The notes beneath the pieces were generated by a model. The model had not been told where the DNA came from, searched no databases, and saw nothing but the letters and a program-made list of their open reading frames with translations. A program made the position numbers and the translations under genes. Below, one piece after another: positions 40,691-50,528 of a stretch of DNA of 64,000 nt; positions within the stretch are counted from its first letter, which is position 1, and every line of letters starts with the position of its first letter. The stretch comes from Trichomonas vaginalis G3 (lineage: Eukaryota > Parabasalia > Trichomonadida > Trichomonadidae), in contig NC_067206.1 of the NCBI RefSeq assembly GCF_026262505.1, positions 22,831,896-22,895,895 of the forward strand, given 5' to 3'.

Positions 40691-42588
40691 TTGCCAATAT
40701 AATATATTTAAATAAATACAACTAATCTAGCATAAAAAAACTATTGAATATTTGAATTCAATAAAAATTTATATAAAATACATGTAAAGCATAAATTACT
40801 ATATAAATCAAGCTGTATTTTGTTTTTATATAAATTATATCACACCGCTTCTAGTAATTTTTAGCTTAAGCATATCATCGGCTAATTTTCAAAAAAAAAG
40901 AATTTCAAATTTTAATCCAAATTCTTTTCTTAAAATTCACAATCAAATTACAGCTTATCTTTAATAGTCTTATTCATTCTATGCTTTTTTTTCGGCTCCA
41001 TAAAAGTCATAAATTTTTCCATCATAAATTTGTTAGAAATTGGGTTACCATTGCCAAACATTTGGATAGAAAAAGCCCAATAAATTATACCCAAAGCATC
41101 CAAACATGAAGATATCATATAAGAAATATAGTTTAATTCAGTAATTCCTAAAATCTAAAATGTTTAAGAACGTTTTTTCAATATCTTACAATCTAATTCA
41201 CAGATTTAGCATATGTACTACGTATCAAATATACAATGTGATCTCTCAATAAGCTTAGAAGGTTAATTATTAAAATTAAATAAAATTCTACAATTAGCGA
41301 AAAATAATACGGCAGATAATATGCTTATAGGTAAAGAAATTCAAAGAGCATTCCTTAAATTTTTTCGAAATTTATCAAAACTCGAAGGTAAATCATCGAG
41401 TGATATGCGAAAAAAACTTTTTTATTCTATTAATGATAATAAATATATTAGCCATATTAAAACTTTTCATTTTTTAAAACTCATAGAAATACGTTTGATA
41501 TTCTTCATTAAGAACATATAAAAACGAGTATAATTATCATAATCTGTTAATTTACAATATAAATGCTTTTCTGCTTGTAGTAAATATCAAATAAGAAAAT
41601 AATAACATTATAAATTTTTCAAATAAGAATATATTATCTAGCATCTAAGCATGAAGATATTTAGAATTTGGATATCTAAATTCTGCTTAGATTACTTTCA
41701 AAATATAAGTCAATAATCTTTGATTTTATTAAACGCTAATATTGGATAGTATATTTTCACAATTTAATTGTAGTTAGATAAATGATAATTCATGTAACTC
41801 ATTGATTTCGATCAAAAGTTATATTCACCTTGTTAAAAAAAAATAAAAAAATAAAAAATAAAAAAACTGGGTGCTTACTGATTTGAACATATTGCCTTTG
41901 AACCCCACGACATAACCAGTAGGCTAAACGTACAGTGATTTTTTTATAAATTCTAGTATAAAATACTTCCCGCAGGGCATTTGTTTAATTATTTCACATT
42001 CTGATGACATAATTTTTAATATCATAGATAATGAAAGCGAAAAATATATAAAAATCGACAAACATGTTATAATGAATTGAGAGCTTTACGTGTCAAAAAA
42101 CACATTTCATACTGATTTCTATAAAAGGTATCTTTATTATAGAAGTGTAAGCTATATCTGTTTGTTTTTTTATTATAACAAATTCAAAATTCTCTTATAA
42201 GGATTAGATGAAATCTGTATTACTAAATCATTAGCTAAATGAAGGTTCAAATAGAAAGTAAATATCAATTTATATGATACTGAAACCAAATAGTTCTTTT
42301 AATAAAAGATAACACGCTGAAAATTATTGAGTATTTGCAAATCTCAAAAATCTATTGGTGAATTTGGCTCAACTTTTAAAATTATAACATCCATATCAAA
42401 TCATAAAAGCAGACAAAAATTAAAGCCAAACCTATCGGCCATTTTTTTTGATATTTTGATTTTTGAGGTATACTTTTAAAAATGGATTTAAAGCACTGAT
42501 GAAAAAACATTAACTTCTGTCGTTATGATTATTGATTTAGACAATAATGATTTTAATCTTTGATTATCAAAACACTAAAGTCATCTTT
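40691..42588. other. AT-rich gene-poor host stretch
   Basis: About 1.9 kb with no convincing gene. A 66-codon frame at 41,321-41,521 is lysine/isoleucine-rich and not defended. An A-rich run (41,835-41,866) and a tRNA-like relic (41,872-41,945) are the only structured parts seen. Confidence 0.6.
41872..41945 (-). pseudogene. tRNA-like relic
   Basis: On the minus strand TTTAGCCTACTGGTTATGTC resembles the pol III A box and GTTCAAATC resembles the B box, followed by a T-rich run that could end pol III transcription. The acceptor and T stems do not pair properly, so it is not a working tRNA gene. It could be a decayed tRNA or tRNA-derived repeat, or chance. Confidence 0.25.
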
Positions 42589-42678
42589 TTAACATTTGCT
42601 TGGTAGCATTAACTCAAGTCTAAAGTACTATTTTATGTGGCACTCTTAGAATTTTTGTATTCATTGTACACGCTGAAA
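42589..42678 (+). repeat. 90-bp direct repeat, left of the MULE
   Basis: Starts TTAACATTTGCTTGGTAGCA and ends ACACGCTGAAA. Apparently identical to 45,544-45,633. It abuts the terminal motif of the MULE. Confidence 0.9.
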
Positions 42679-42869
42679 GAGGGGGGCACAAACTTGCCCA
42701 GTGAGGTGAAGTGAAAAGTGACAAGTTTACATGTCAGAAATGTAAACTGTCAGATTTGAAACAAAAAATGGATTAATTTATTATTATATGATAGAGAGAT
42801 TTGGTAAGTTAATATCAAATTTGTAAGTAATGGAAAAAAAAGTAAGAAAGAAAGAAAAAATTTTTTAAA

Positions 42870-43045
42870 AATAAAAAGCCACTCGCTTCGCTCGCGGTTG
42901 ACAAAAAGAACAAATTCGAAAAATAATTGTATGAAATTACGAAACTAAGCCACTCGCTTCGCTCGCGGCTTAAGAAAAGAACAGATTCGAAAAAAGATTG
43001 TATGAAATTACGAAACTAAGCCGCGAGAGAAGCGAGCGGCTTAAG
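42870..43045. repeat. Tandem GC-rich hairpin repeat (CTCGCTTCGCTCGCGG)
   Basis: Three units of about 70 bases, each with a short GC-rich palindrome-like core, GCCACTCGCTTCGCTCGCGG, the third inverted (GCCGCGAGAGAAGCGAGCGG). The linkers repeat ATTGTATGAAATTACGAAAC. Such cores stand out in AT-rich DNA and may be structural or terminator-like. They lie just inside the left MULE end; 42,720-42,870 holds nothing else of note. Confidence 0.75.
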
Positions 43046-43079
43046 TAAACAACAGATTTCAGATTATCGATACTAAAAA

Positions 43080-43375
43080 TTTTTTTATTTTATTACATTT
43101 TTTTTGCATTTTTTTAAAGCTTCTTAACTTAAATCATGGAATGTCTCAAAGACAAAAGTAGCATACAGCATGTAAAGCTAAAGAAAGATAATCATAATTA
43201 ATACCTTTAAAGTTTAAAATCTTGATTTTTTTTAAAATCAAATATTTATAACTTTAATACATACAGCTTAAACCTTATACTTGTTTTCTCTTGTGAGAAA
43301 GCAATCTTACAAAGCTAACAATCCTAAAAAATAAAGAATTAAAATTTAATAATTTAATCTAAAATTAAAATCAAA
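43080..43375 (+). repeat. Long inverted repeat of the MULE, left
   Basis: Matches in inverted form 44,996-45,205 and 45,448-45,510. Its inner edge touches the transposase stop codon. Confidence 0.8.
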
Positions 43376-43376
43376 A

Positions 43377-44825
43377 TTAAATAAAATGAGTTCTTTGTAA
43401 TAATACTTTCAAGGTAGGATATATTTTAGTGGGATCTATTGAGTCATCACTAACAGCATTGAGCAATCTATTGAGCATTGAAATACTCTCGATTTTTCTT
43501 TGTCTTTTTACATCAATTTCTGCGTTAGTTGCTTTTTCCATGATCCTAATGACACGGTCATCTGCTGGATTTTGATCAATTTTGAGTTTGATAACGAAAG
43601 ATGGTATCACTTTTGTATAAATTTCTATAATAACATCATCAATTCTGAGATTTTTTCGATCAGGAAAATAGTCATGTTTGAGTGTTCTAAAATGAGCTTC
43701 GGCAATATTGTTAGTTGCGTCGCCTTCACGCCTGTCACGAGCAATCCATCTTGATATGTTGTAACGCCATTGTCTGTTAAAGTATTGAGATGCTGTTGGA
43801 TCTGTGTCGAGCAACTCCAGAACTTGATCATAGGCAGCATTTGCTTCTTCCTCATGTTCTGCATCTAATTTGAAGACTAAATCCTTCATCAAATTATAGA
43901 ATTGTTCAAATTTTTCTTGAGAAGAAAACTTATTTGATTTGCGAAGAATTGCACGAAGAACATGTACTCCGCACCAAAGTATTTGAGCTTGTGGAATGCT
44001 TTCTTCTATTGCTTGAGCTATCTGTGGAGCACAGTCCATGCTAATGTATTCTGGCTCAATTGTTACCCATCTGAGATAGGCGCACACGCAAACTTGAATG
44101 TTTTGATAAGTGTCTGGTTGACAAAAGAAATATAAAAAAGGGAAAATGTGAAAATCTTTGATTTTGCCAGTAAATGCATACAATGGAATGTTTGATCGCA
44201 ACAATTTATAGGTGCTGTCTATATGAAATGTCTTGATACTATGCGCATAAGCTTTGCCTTCAAAAGGCGCGTAATAGAAACACATATTATTGTCTGAGAC
44301 TTCAAATGCAATGAGATCATCTGGAGATTCTTCTTGTACTGTCTGAACAAAGATTTGCAATGACACAACATCGTCAGGAGAATATCTAGTTTGAAGAGCA
44401 TGTATTCTCTCTGCAAATCGTTTGATTGCACGTGGTTTTTGAGCGTACATCTCTGGAATGGACGGACCTGTAAGAGGAATTTCAAGATCTTTGAATGCAT
44501 TTAGCTGTGCTATCGCTCTTTGATTGTCATCTGTTTGGAAGTAATGTTCTAAATATTTGCGATAAAAGACAGACGAATATTGACTTTTGTCATTTGGGGC
44601 GGAATGATCATGTTCTTCAACTATTTTGATTAGTTTGTATTTATTTTGATCCAAGATTGCAACATTAAAATGTGCAGGACATTTTGGATATTTGCAGTGG
44701 AATGAAATCTGAGATCTTTCTTTCCTGACACGTTCACCATATCCATACTGTGCTTGTATTTCTTGTTTAACTCCAAATTTACAAAGATCCATAACAGTAA
44801 AGATAGTTTCTTCTTCTAATTCCAT
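43377..44825 (-). CDS. MULE transposase (MuDR superfamily)
   Basis: 482 aa, intact. The N-terminus has a WRKY-GCM1/FLYWCH-like zinc site, C44 and C49 with H72 and H74 (HCKYPKC ... EEHDHS), for binding the transposon ends. The catalytic DDE domain reads FHIDSTYKLL (D203), ISMDCAPQIA (D264), the MULE-specific WCGVH (C285, H288) and NNIAEAHFRTLKHDYFP (E376). It would cut and move the element by the DDE mechanism in the nucleus. The start is the first ATG. TTTTCATTTC 10-20 bases upstream matches the trichomonad initiator (TCA+1-Y-W). The relative at 49,530-50,384 is truncated. Confidence 0.92.
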   Translation of the reverse strand: MELEEETIFTVMDLCKFGVKQEIQAQYGYGERVRKERSQISFHCKYPKCPAHFNVAILDQNKYKLIKIVEEHDHSAPNDKSQYSSVFYRKYLEHYFQTDDNQRAIAQLNAFKDLEIPLTGPSIPEMYAQKPRAIKRFAERIHALQTRYSPDDVVSLQIFVQTVQEESPDDLIAFEVSDNNMCFYYAPFEGKAYAHSIKTFHIDSTYKLLRSNIPLYAFTGKIKDFHIFPFLYFFCQPDTYQNIQVCVCAYLRWVTIEPEYISMDCAPQIAQAIEESIPQAQILWCGVHVLRAILRKSNKFSSQEKFEQFYNLMKDLVFKLDAEHEEEANAAYDQVLELLDTDPTASQYFNRQWRYNISRWIARDRREGDATNNIAEAHFRTLKHDYFPDRKNLRIDDVIIEIYTKVIPSFVIKLKIDQNPADDRVIRIMEKATNAEIDVKRQRKIESISMLNRLLNAVSDDSIDPTKIYPTLKVLLQRTHFI

Positions 44826-44834
44826 TTGAAATTG

Positions 44835-44842
44835 AAATGAAA
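44835..44842 (-). promoter_or_regulatory. Initiator (Inr)-like motif for the MULE transposase
   Basis: On the minus strand TTTCATTT contains TCATTT, fitting the known trichomonad Inr (TCA+1-Y-T/A), about 10-15 bases before the ATG, the usual short distance in these organisms. Confidence 0.4.
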
Positions 44843-44995
44843 ATTAAAAATTCAGAAATTTGAATAGATTTGGTCTGTAATTAAATGAGAATAGCAGTTT
44901 GTTCGTCATTGTTTGAGGCAAGAGTATTATAGGAATATTATATGATGGATTTGAGTTGCATATAAAGAGTGCAAAAGGATAAAGAGAGAAATTTT

Positions 44996-45510
44996 GTTAG
45001 ATTAAATTATTAAATTTTAATTCTTTATTTTTTAGGATTGTTAGCTTTGTAAGATTGCTTTCTCACAAGAGAAAACAAGTATAAGGTTTAAGCTGTATGT
45101 ATTAAAGTTATAAATATTTGATTTTAAAAAAAATCAAGATTTTAAACTTTAAAGGTATTAATTATGATTATCTTTCTTTAGCTTTACATGCTGTATGCTA
45201 CTTTTGGAAACTGCTCTATTGTATTAGAATGTTTTTAAATTTTGCACCTAAAAATGCGTAATACTAAAAATTAAGGTATTAATTATGATTATCTTTCTTT
45301 AGCTTTACATGCTGTATGCTACTTTTGGAAACTGCTCTATTGTATTAGAATGTTTTTAAATTTTGCACCTAAAAATGCGTAATACTAAAAATTAAGGTAT
45401 TAATTATGATTATCTTTCTTTAGCTTTACATGCTGTATGCTACTTTTGTCTTTGAGACATTCCATGATTTAAGTTAAGAAGCTTTAAAAAAAATGCAAAA
45501 AAAATTGAAT
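44996..45510 (-). repeat. Long inverted repeat of the MULE, right, with a 121-bp duplication
   Basis: Inverted copy of 43,080-43,375, but at 45,207-45,448 it contains two tandem copies of a 121-bp block that starts GAAACTGCTCTATTGTATTA and repeats part of the inverted repeat itself. The left end lacks this block. 44,843-44,995 is AT-rich leader with nothing else seen. Confidence 0.8.
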
Positions 45511-45543
45511 ACTTTACTGGCTGGGCAAATTTGTCGCCGCCCC

Positions 45544-45633
45544 TTAACATTTGCTTGGTAGCATTAACTCAAGTCTAAAGTACTATTTTATGTGGCACTC
45601 TTAGAATTTTTGTATTCATTGTACACGCTGAAA
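45544..45633 (+). repeat. 90-bp direct repeat, right of the MULE
   Basis: Second copy of 42,589-42,678. Confidence 0.9.
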
Positions 45634-46317
45634 TAGTACCATTAAAGTTATGGCGGACTTTCAAAAAATAGTTTGGTCACCTTTTCTATTATAAGGAGTA
45701 TGATAAGGTTAATACTATGGCAGTCCCAACGGGAACCGCGGTAATTTACCGAGGTTTCCGCACACCGGTTCCTTTTTTTAGGAATTTTTTAGATTAAAAA
45801 ATATGCTTTGTAAATCATTTTTTGTAAATCGGCAAAAATTTGGAAATATTCTGACGACAATAAATCTGGGAATAGTATTTGAAATACGAGAACAACCTAT
45901 TTAAAAGTGTTTCGCTCGATTTTGTATAATTTCAAATTTTCGCATATAGCTTTCCGTGAATTACCGTGATTTTACCGCCACATCAATAGTTTACGACACT
46001 TTTTCCGTAAATTGAGTAGTTTACTGCACTTTTTCCGTAAAATTGAGTTACGGGAATCCGTAAGATTACCGTACCTCACTTCTAGTTGAAAATAGCATTA
46101 GTATATAATAAATAGATATATTATTCATATTTTTGATTTTGAATTACGGAAAAAGTGAGTTCAGAACTTCCAATTATTATTTGATTAATTATGTTAAAAA
46201 TACTATAAGGAATTAAAATACATAATGTTGAAATTTGAATTACGGAAAAAGTGAGGGTGAAAGTGAAGTGAAAAAGATTCTTTTTAATAAAAAATAAAAT
46301 TTTGAAGAAGAACACAA
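45634..46317. repeat. Gene-free stretch with TTACCG/CGGTAA-rich repeats
   Basis: No gene. CACTTTTTCCGTAAA occurs at about 46,004 and 46,028, and its complement AATTACGGAAAAAGTG at about 46,142 and 46,240, an inverted arrangement about 240 bases wide. CGGTAATTTACCG at about 45,739 is a perfect palindrome. This may be a small inverted-repeat element. Confidence 0.5.
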
Positions 46318-46366
46318 AATCTTCTGAAAAATAATATCACATAAACTCATATTATTTTCTAATATA

Positions 46367-47320
46367 TTGTTGCATGCTAAGATCAGTCATAATGTAAACC
46401 TCTCAATTTGATTGTCGTGGGAAGTATCTCAATTCCTTCAAAAAAATTGAAAAACTATTTAATTTTAAAAATATAATACTTTTAATTAGTTAACTAATTG
46501 GAGATATTTTTTTTAAAAAATCACTTTTGATAATACTTTTGAGAACTTTAATTAAAAAAATATATTCAAAAATATCCAGGATATCAAGAGGGAATTGTTC
46601 CTTATGAGGTATATAGTTATGATGTATACCTCATAAGGAACAATTCCCTCCTTAAAACGAGAAAACTTGTTCGAAATTGTTTATCATTTCGAACAAGTTT
46701 TCTCGTTTTTAATAACAAACTAAAGGCTATGAGGCACTGATTATATATTAGTGCCTCACAGCCTTTAGTTTCTAATAGATAGCTGGGAAACTTTCTCCAA
46801 ATGATAAGTTATTCAGAGAAAGTTTCCCAGCTATCAAAAGGGAATTGTTCCTTATGAGGTATATAGTTATGATGTATACCTCATAAGGAACAATTCCCTC
46901 CTTAAAATCGTAGACATTTTTATACTTATTAATCAACCATTCAAAATCATATTCCTCTGAAAAGTTATTTTATTAAAAATTTAGAATTTTAATAAATATA
47001 GAGTTGGAATTTCATACAATACCTATATATTTTCAATAATGGAATTTGAAAACCATTCTCAAAAGTTCTCAGAAAACCCTTTTTTCATTAATTTTAAGAA
47101 ATCTGAGTATTAAATTAAGTGATAAATTCGTTTGACACTACTTTAATTTTTAAATTCAAAAAATTATATGTGCTTCTTCAAATGACTCAAAAAAATTTTA
47201 TTATAAAATAATATATAATATTAAAAATCCCACAACATTTTTTTACTTTACATAATCGTACTTCCTCGACGATTAATTTCCACTCAATTTCTATCGTTGA
47301 CCGAACTTAGCATGCAACAA
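46367..47320. mobile_element. Nested 954-bp non-autonomous inverted-repeat element carrying a hairpin array
   Basis: Ends in TTGTTGCATGCTAAG on the left and its exact complement CTTAGCATGCAACAA on the right, flanked by TATA on both sides (46,363-46,366; 47,321-47,324). It interrupts the left arm of the surrounding transposon; the uninterrupted arm is seen at 49,300-49,330. No coding capacity. Its centre is the hairpin array 46,589-46,899. Confidence 0.8.
46589..46899. repeat. Hairpin array 1 (250-bp period, 1.25 units)
   Basis: Five consecutive hairpins: a 46,589-46,649 (stem about 25 bp, AGGGAATTGTTCCTTATGAG), b 46,654-46,709 (about 23 bp), c 46,717-46,771 (about 22 bp, one imperfect pair), d 46,778-46,835 (20 bp, GATAGCTGGGAAACTTTCTC), and a again at 46,839-46,899. 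The second a starts exactly 250 bases after the first. Loops are 7-18 bases. About 230 of each 250 bases are in hairpins. Confidence 0.92.
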
Positions 47321-47734
47321 TATAACTATTTTATATAAAAATCAAATTCAATGATCTTAAAAGCGAAGGATAAACCTCAAAATTTACGAATATAATGAGT
47401 GGGAATATAATGCTTATCTATCATAAAACCATATGAAATATCAATTTTTGCTTTACGCCTAATTTTTGACGACAATTAGCAAAAAATGTTAAATGTTAAC
47501 ACTCAGTCCATTTGAATATGAAAAATAAAATTGACTTTGATTAAATGTTTTTATTTATCATGCAATTCTTCTTGCGACCAAAGATTTGAATAAAATTTCA
47601 AAAAATAAGATAGCTTAAAAAATAATATACGGTAGTGTTTACTAATAGATGAATAGTATATAAATTCTATTAAAATGGATTTGATCCAAAAAAATATATA
47701 AAATTTGATCATAAATAAAATTGTTTAGTAGTCA
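47321..47734 (+). repeat. Left inverted-repeat arm of the IS481EU-like transposon (inner part)
   Basis: Near-perfect inverted copy of 48,907-49,320; the outer 49 bases of the arm lie at 46,318-46,366 beyond the nested element. Confidence 0.88.
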
Positions 47735-47749
47735 TTTAAAATGATGTAA

Positions 47750-48811
47750 TTATTCAAATTTTGCTAAGACCCATTCGTCTTTGATATATAACTCCCATTT
47801 TTGCATTTCTGGCTCGTACCAAAATTTTGAAACTTCGAATAATTCGTTAGGAGTGTAATTACTATTCGTTTTTGGATTAATATCGAGAGATAAATGTGGT
47901 GTATTGTTGTATTTTTCAATGAACTGCTGAACTGAGTCCTTGATTTGTTGAATATCATCCAACTCGTCTGGCAAAAACTTTTCTAAGCTTGGCCACAGGC
48001 GCTCCACCTTGCCGCTCTGTCTTGGCATATACGGCAAGGTGTGCTTCCAAACTATTCCGTTTTCTTGCATAACCTGGCCGAATTCACCGCGGTTTTCACC
48101 GCCGTTATCGGTCCAGATGCAGTAAGGAATAAACTCCTCTAAAAGTTTTCTTAAAACCTTCGCTGTTGAGTTGGAAGACTTGTTTTTCAATAATTTAGTT
48201 TTGAGAACTTTACGTGTCATATCATCCAATATGGCAAAAAATGGAAAAGAAACATTACCGTGAAGGTAATGAATATCGCAGTGCCATATCAAATTCTTTG
48301 ATATGGCACGATATTTGGTAGGTGGATCTGCTGGTTTGTAATCTCTTTTTGATGATAAACCTGATTCCATCATAAATTTTTCCACTTGATGATGCTTTAT
48401 TTTTTGTAAATTGTCAAAAATTTGATCTTTTGTCAAATCTTCTATATTTTCAAATTCTTTTGCAATTTCTTCTTTTTCTTTCTCACAATCGGGATTTTGA
48501 GCAATATTTTGAAACCTTTTAATCAATAAATAAGTTTTTGAAATTCCTCCTTTATATTGTGAAACACAAGAATTAATTAATTGTTTTTGCTCAAATGTTG
48601 GTGGATTTGGTTTTCTGCCGCGACTAACTTTTGGTAATTCGATTTCTTGAAGTTGAAATGCTCTTCTTATTGTATTTTCGGCAACATTCAATTTAATTTT
48701 ACCATTTTCCAATTCAACTTCCTTTCCCACACTTTTGTAAGATTCACCTTCTTCTATTCTTCTTTTAGCTTCAAATAGCCATTCTCTGCTTATAGATTTG
48801 GCAGTAGTCAT
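47750..48811 (-). CDS. IS481EU-like DDE transposase (rve-type integrase core)
   Basis: 353 aa, intact. Residues 1-70 form a helix-turn-helix-like, basic region (KVSRGRKPNPPTFEQ at its end). The catalytic core reads WHCDIHYLHG (D179), CIWTDNGGENRG (D235) and RQSGKVERLW (E270), with 34 residues between the second D and the E, as in retroviral/IS3/IS481 integrases. The C-terminus is short (NPKTNSNYTPNELFEVSKFW). It would cut at the long inverted repeats flanking it. TCACAAA about 20 bases before the ATG may be the initiator. No chromodomain. Confidence 0.88.
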   Translation of the reverse strand: MTTAKSISREWLFEAKRRIEEGESYKSVGKEVELENGKIKLNVAENTIRRAFQLQEIELPKVSRGRKPNPPTFEQKQLINSCVSQYKGGISKTYLLIKRFQNIAQNPDCEKEKEEIAKEFENIEDLTKDQIFDNLQKIKHHQVEKFMMESGLSSKRDYKPADPPTKYRAISKNLIWHCDIHYLHGNVSFPFFAILDDMTRKVLKTKLLKNKSSNSTAKVLRKLLEEFIPYCIWTDNGGENRGEFGQVMQENGIVWKHTLPYMPRQSGKVERLWPSLEKFLPDELDDIQQIKDSVQQFIEKYNNTPHLSLDINPKTNSNYTPNELFEVSKFWYEPEMQKWELYIKDEWVLAKFE

Positions 48812-48906
48812 AAAAGTGGTCCTTCTTTTGTGATAAGATTCAAATTTGAATGTGGATGATAAATAAAAATCAAAAATAATTGTTATAATTTAAATGAAGA
48901 AGTAAT

Positions 48907-49363
48907 TTAAAACGATTTTATTTATGATCAAATTTTATATATTTTTTTTGATCAAATCCATTTTAATAGAATTTATATACTATTCATCTATTAGTAAACA
49001 CTACCGTATATTATTTTTTAAGCTATCTTATTTTGTGAAATTTTATTCAAATCTTTGGTCGCAAGAAGAATTGCATGATAAATAAAAACATTTAATCAAA
49101 GTCAATTTTATTTTTCATATTCAAATGGACTGAGTGTTAACATTTAACATTTTTTGCTAATTGTCGTCAAAAATTAGGCGTAAAGCAAAAATTGATATTT
49201 CATATGGTTTTATGATAGATAAGCATTATATTCCCACTCATTATATTCGTAAATTTTGAGGTTTATCCTTCGCTTTTAAGATCATTGAATTTGATTTTTA
49301 TATAAAATAGTTATATATTAGAAAATAATATGAGTTTATGTGATATTATTTTTCAGAAGATTT
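48907..49363 (-). repeat. Right inverted-repeat arm of the IS481EU-like transposon
   Basis: Uninterrupted arm, inverted copy of 46,318-46,366 plus 47,321-47,734. It serves as the reference for the empty site of the nested element. Confidence 0.88.
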
Positions 49364-49529
49364 CATTCTATATGCCTATGAAAAGTACTCTCAAAACTAA
49401 CTTTTTCCTAATTATAATTAAATCTAGAATATTGTATTATGCTTAGTATTATTTCATTTTTCTCATTCAATTTAGAATTTACAAATGTCAAAAAATTGAG
49501 AGCTGTCACTTTTGATGAATTTCTGTTTA

Positions 49530-50384
49530 TTACACGCCACACCAAAGAATATGACAGTTTGGAATACCTCGCTCAATTGCCTCGGCTATTTGTGGGGCGC
49601 AGTCCATACTTATCATCTCGGGTTCTCTATTAATATATTGAAAATAACGACAAACACAATATTGAATATTTTCGCTTGTGTCAGGAGAAATAAAGAAATA
49701 CAAAAAAGGAAAAACAATAGTATGTTCTGTTTTTCCTGTGAGTGCATATAATGGAATGTTAGCCCTTAGAAGTTTATACGTTGAATCGATGTGAAACGTA
49801 GAAATTTGGTGACCAAGGGCCTTCGCTTCGAAAGGTGCATATAAAAAAACTAGTTTTCCCGGCTCAGAGATAAATTCAATTAAATCTTCTGGACAACTTT
49901 CTTGAACAGATTCGACAAAGATAGCTAAAGAAACTTTTTCATCCGAACTAAAGCGTTTGGAAACAATTTCAGCTCTTTGAGCAAATTTACGTAATGCATC
50001 TGGACCTTGTGCAAATATTGAAAGTAACTCTTCGTCTGTATATGAAATATTTAAGTCTTGGAAACACTTAAGTTGAGCTGTAGCATGATTCATATTGTTT
50101 TCAAAGTAATGTTTAAGATAATTTCTGACAAATAATGAGGATATTGTTTTTGTTGATTTCGGAGGTGCAGAATGATCATGAGAGTCAGAGTGGATTAGTA
50201 GTTCATATTTATCTTGATCTATTATCCGGACTTTGAATTTAGCTTGACATTGTGGATACTTACATTTGTATTCGATCGTGGAGTATTCTTTCCTGCATTT
50301 TTGAGAGTAGCCCATGCTAGCTTTTATCTCTTCTTGGATACCAAACTGGAGGAGCTCCATAGTGTTGAATATCACGGGCTCCAT
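49530..50384 (-). pseudogene. Second MULE transposase, C-terminally truncated
   Basis: 284 codons homologous to the first 287 residues of the MULE transposase at 43,377-44,825: zinc site (YKCKYPQC ... SHDHS), first D in FHIDSTYKLL and second D in ISMDCAPQIA. It stops after ILWCGV, so the conserved histidine, the third catalytic residue (E) and about 200 residues are missing, as are obvious inverted repeats. TTCAATTTG just upstream of the ATG may be an initiator. A dead copy from a different MULE lineage. 49,364-49,529 holds no feature. Confidence 0.85.
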
Positions 50385-50528
50385 ACAACAAATTGAATAA
50401 GGTATTTCAAAATTTGAAGGAAATGGTCCATCATTGAATGTAGTGGCCGGGAATTGAATGACATACAGATAGTTTGAGGAAATTTGTTATAAATTATAAT
50501 ATAATTGAAGAATTAATTATCAAAACAA

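Larger units (their letters stand above)
42679..45543 (-). mobile_element. MULE (MuDR-type DNA transposon), about 2.9 kb
   Basis: Outermost imperfect inverted repeats have GGGGGGCACAAACTTGCCCA on the left and, on the right, the complement of CTGGGCAAATTTGTCGCCGC. Inside them are long inverted repeats of about 290 bases (about 43,080-43,375 against 44,996-45,205 plus 45,448-45,510). A single intact transposase gene fills the middle. Instead of the usual 9-11-bp target duplication, the flanks are 90-bp direct repeats. It looks whole and perhaps still mobile. Confidence 0.8.
46318..49363 (-). mobile_element. IS481EU-like DDE transposon with long inverted repeats
   Basis: The terminal inverted repeat is about 460 bases: left arm 46,318-46,366 plus 47,321-47,734 (split by a nested insertion), right arm 48,907-49,363. 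One intact DDE transposase gene lies between. Without the nested element the transposon is about 2.1 kb. Arms are nearly identical, so it is young. A bacterial-type IS481/IS3-like integrase core in a eukaryotic inverted-repeat element fits the IS481EU group reported from Trichomonas; the group name is from memory. No clear target duplication was seen. Confidence 0.75.

Noticed and set aside
41321-41521. 66-codon frame in the host stretch
   Set aside because: Low-complexity K/I/F composition as expected by chance in AT-rich DNA; no motif and no support around it.
46318-49363. Reading the DDE gene as the missing integrase of the virus-like elements
   Set aside because: It lies in its own about 460-bp inverted repeats, outside elements A, B and C, and has no chromodomain. 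It is an independent transposon.
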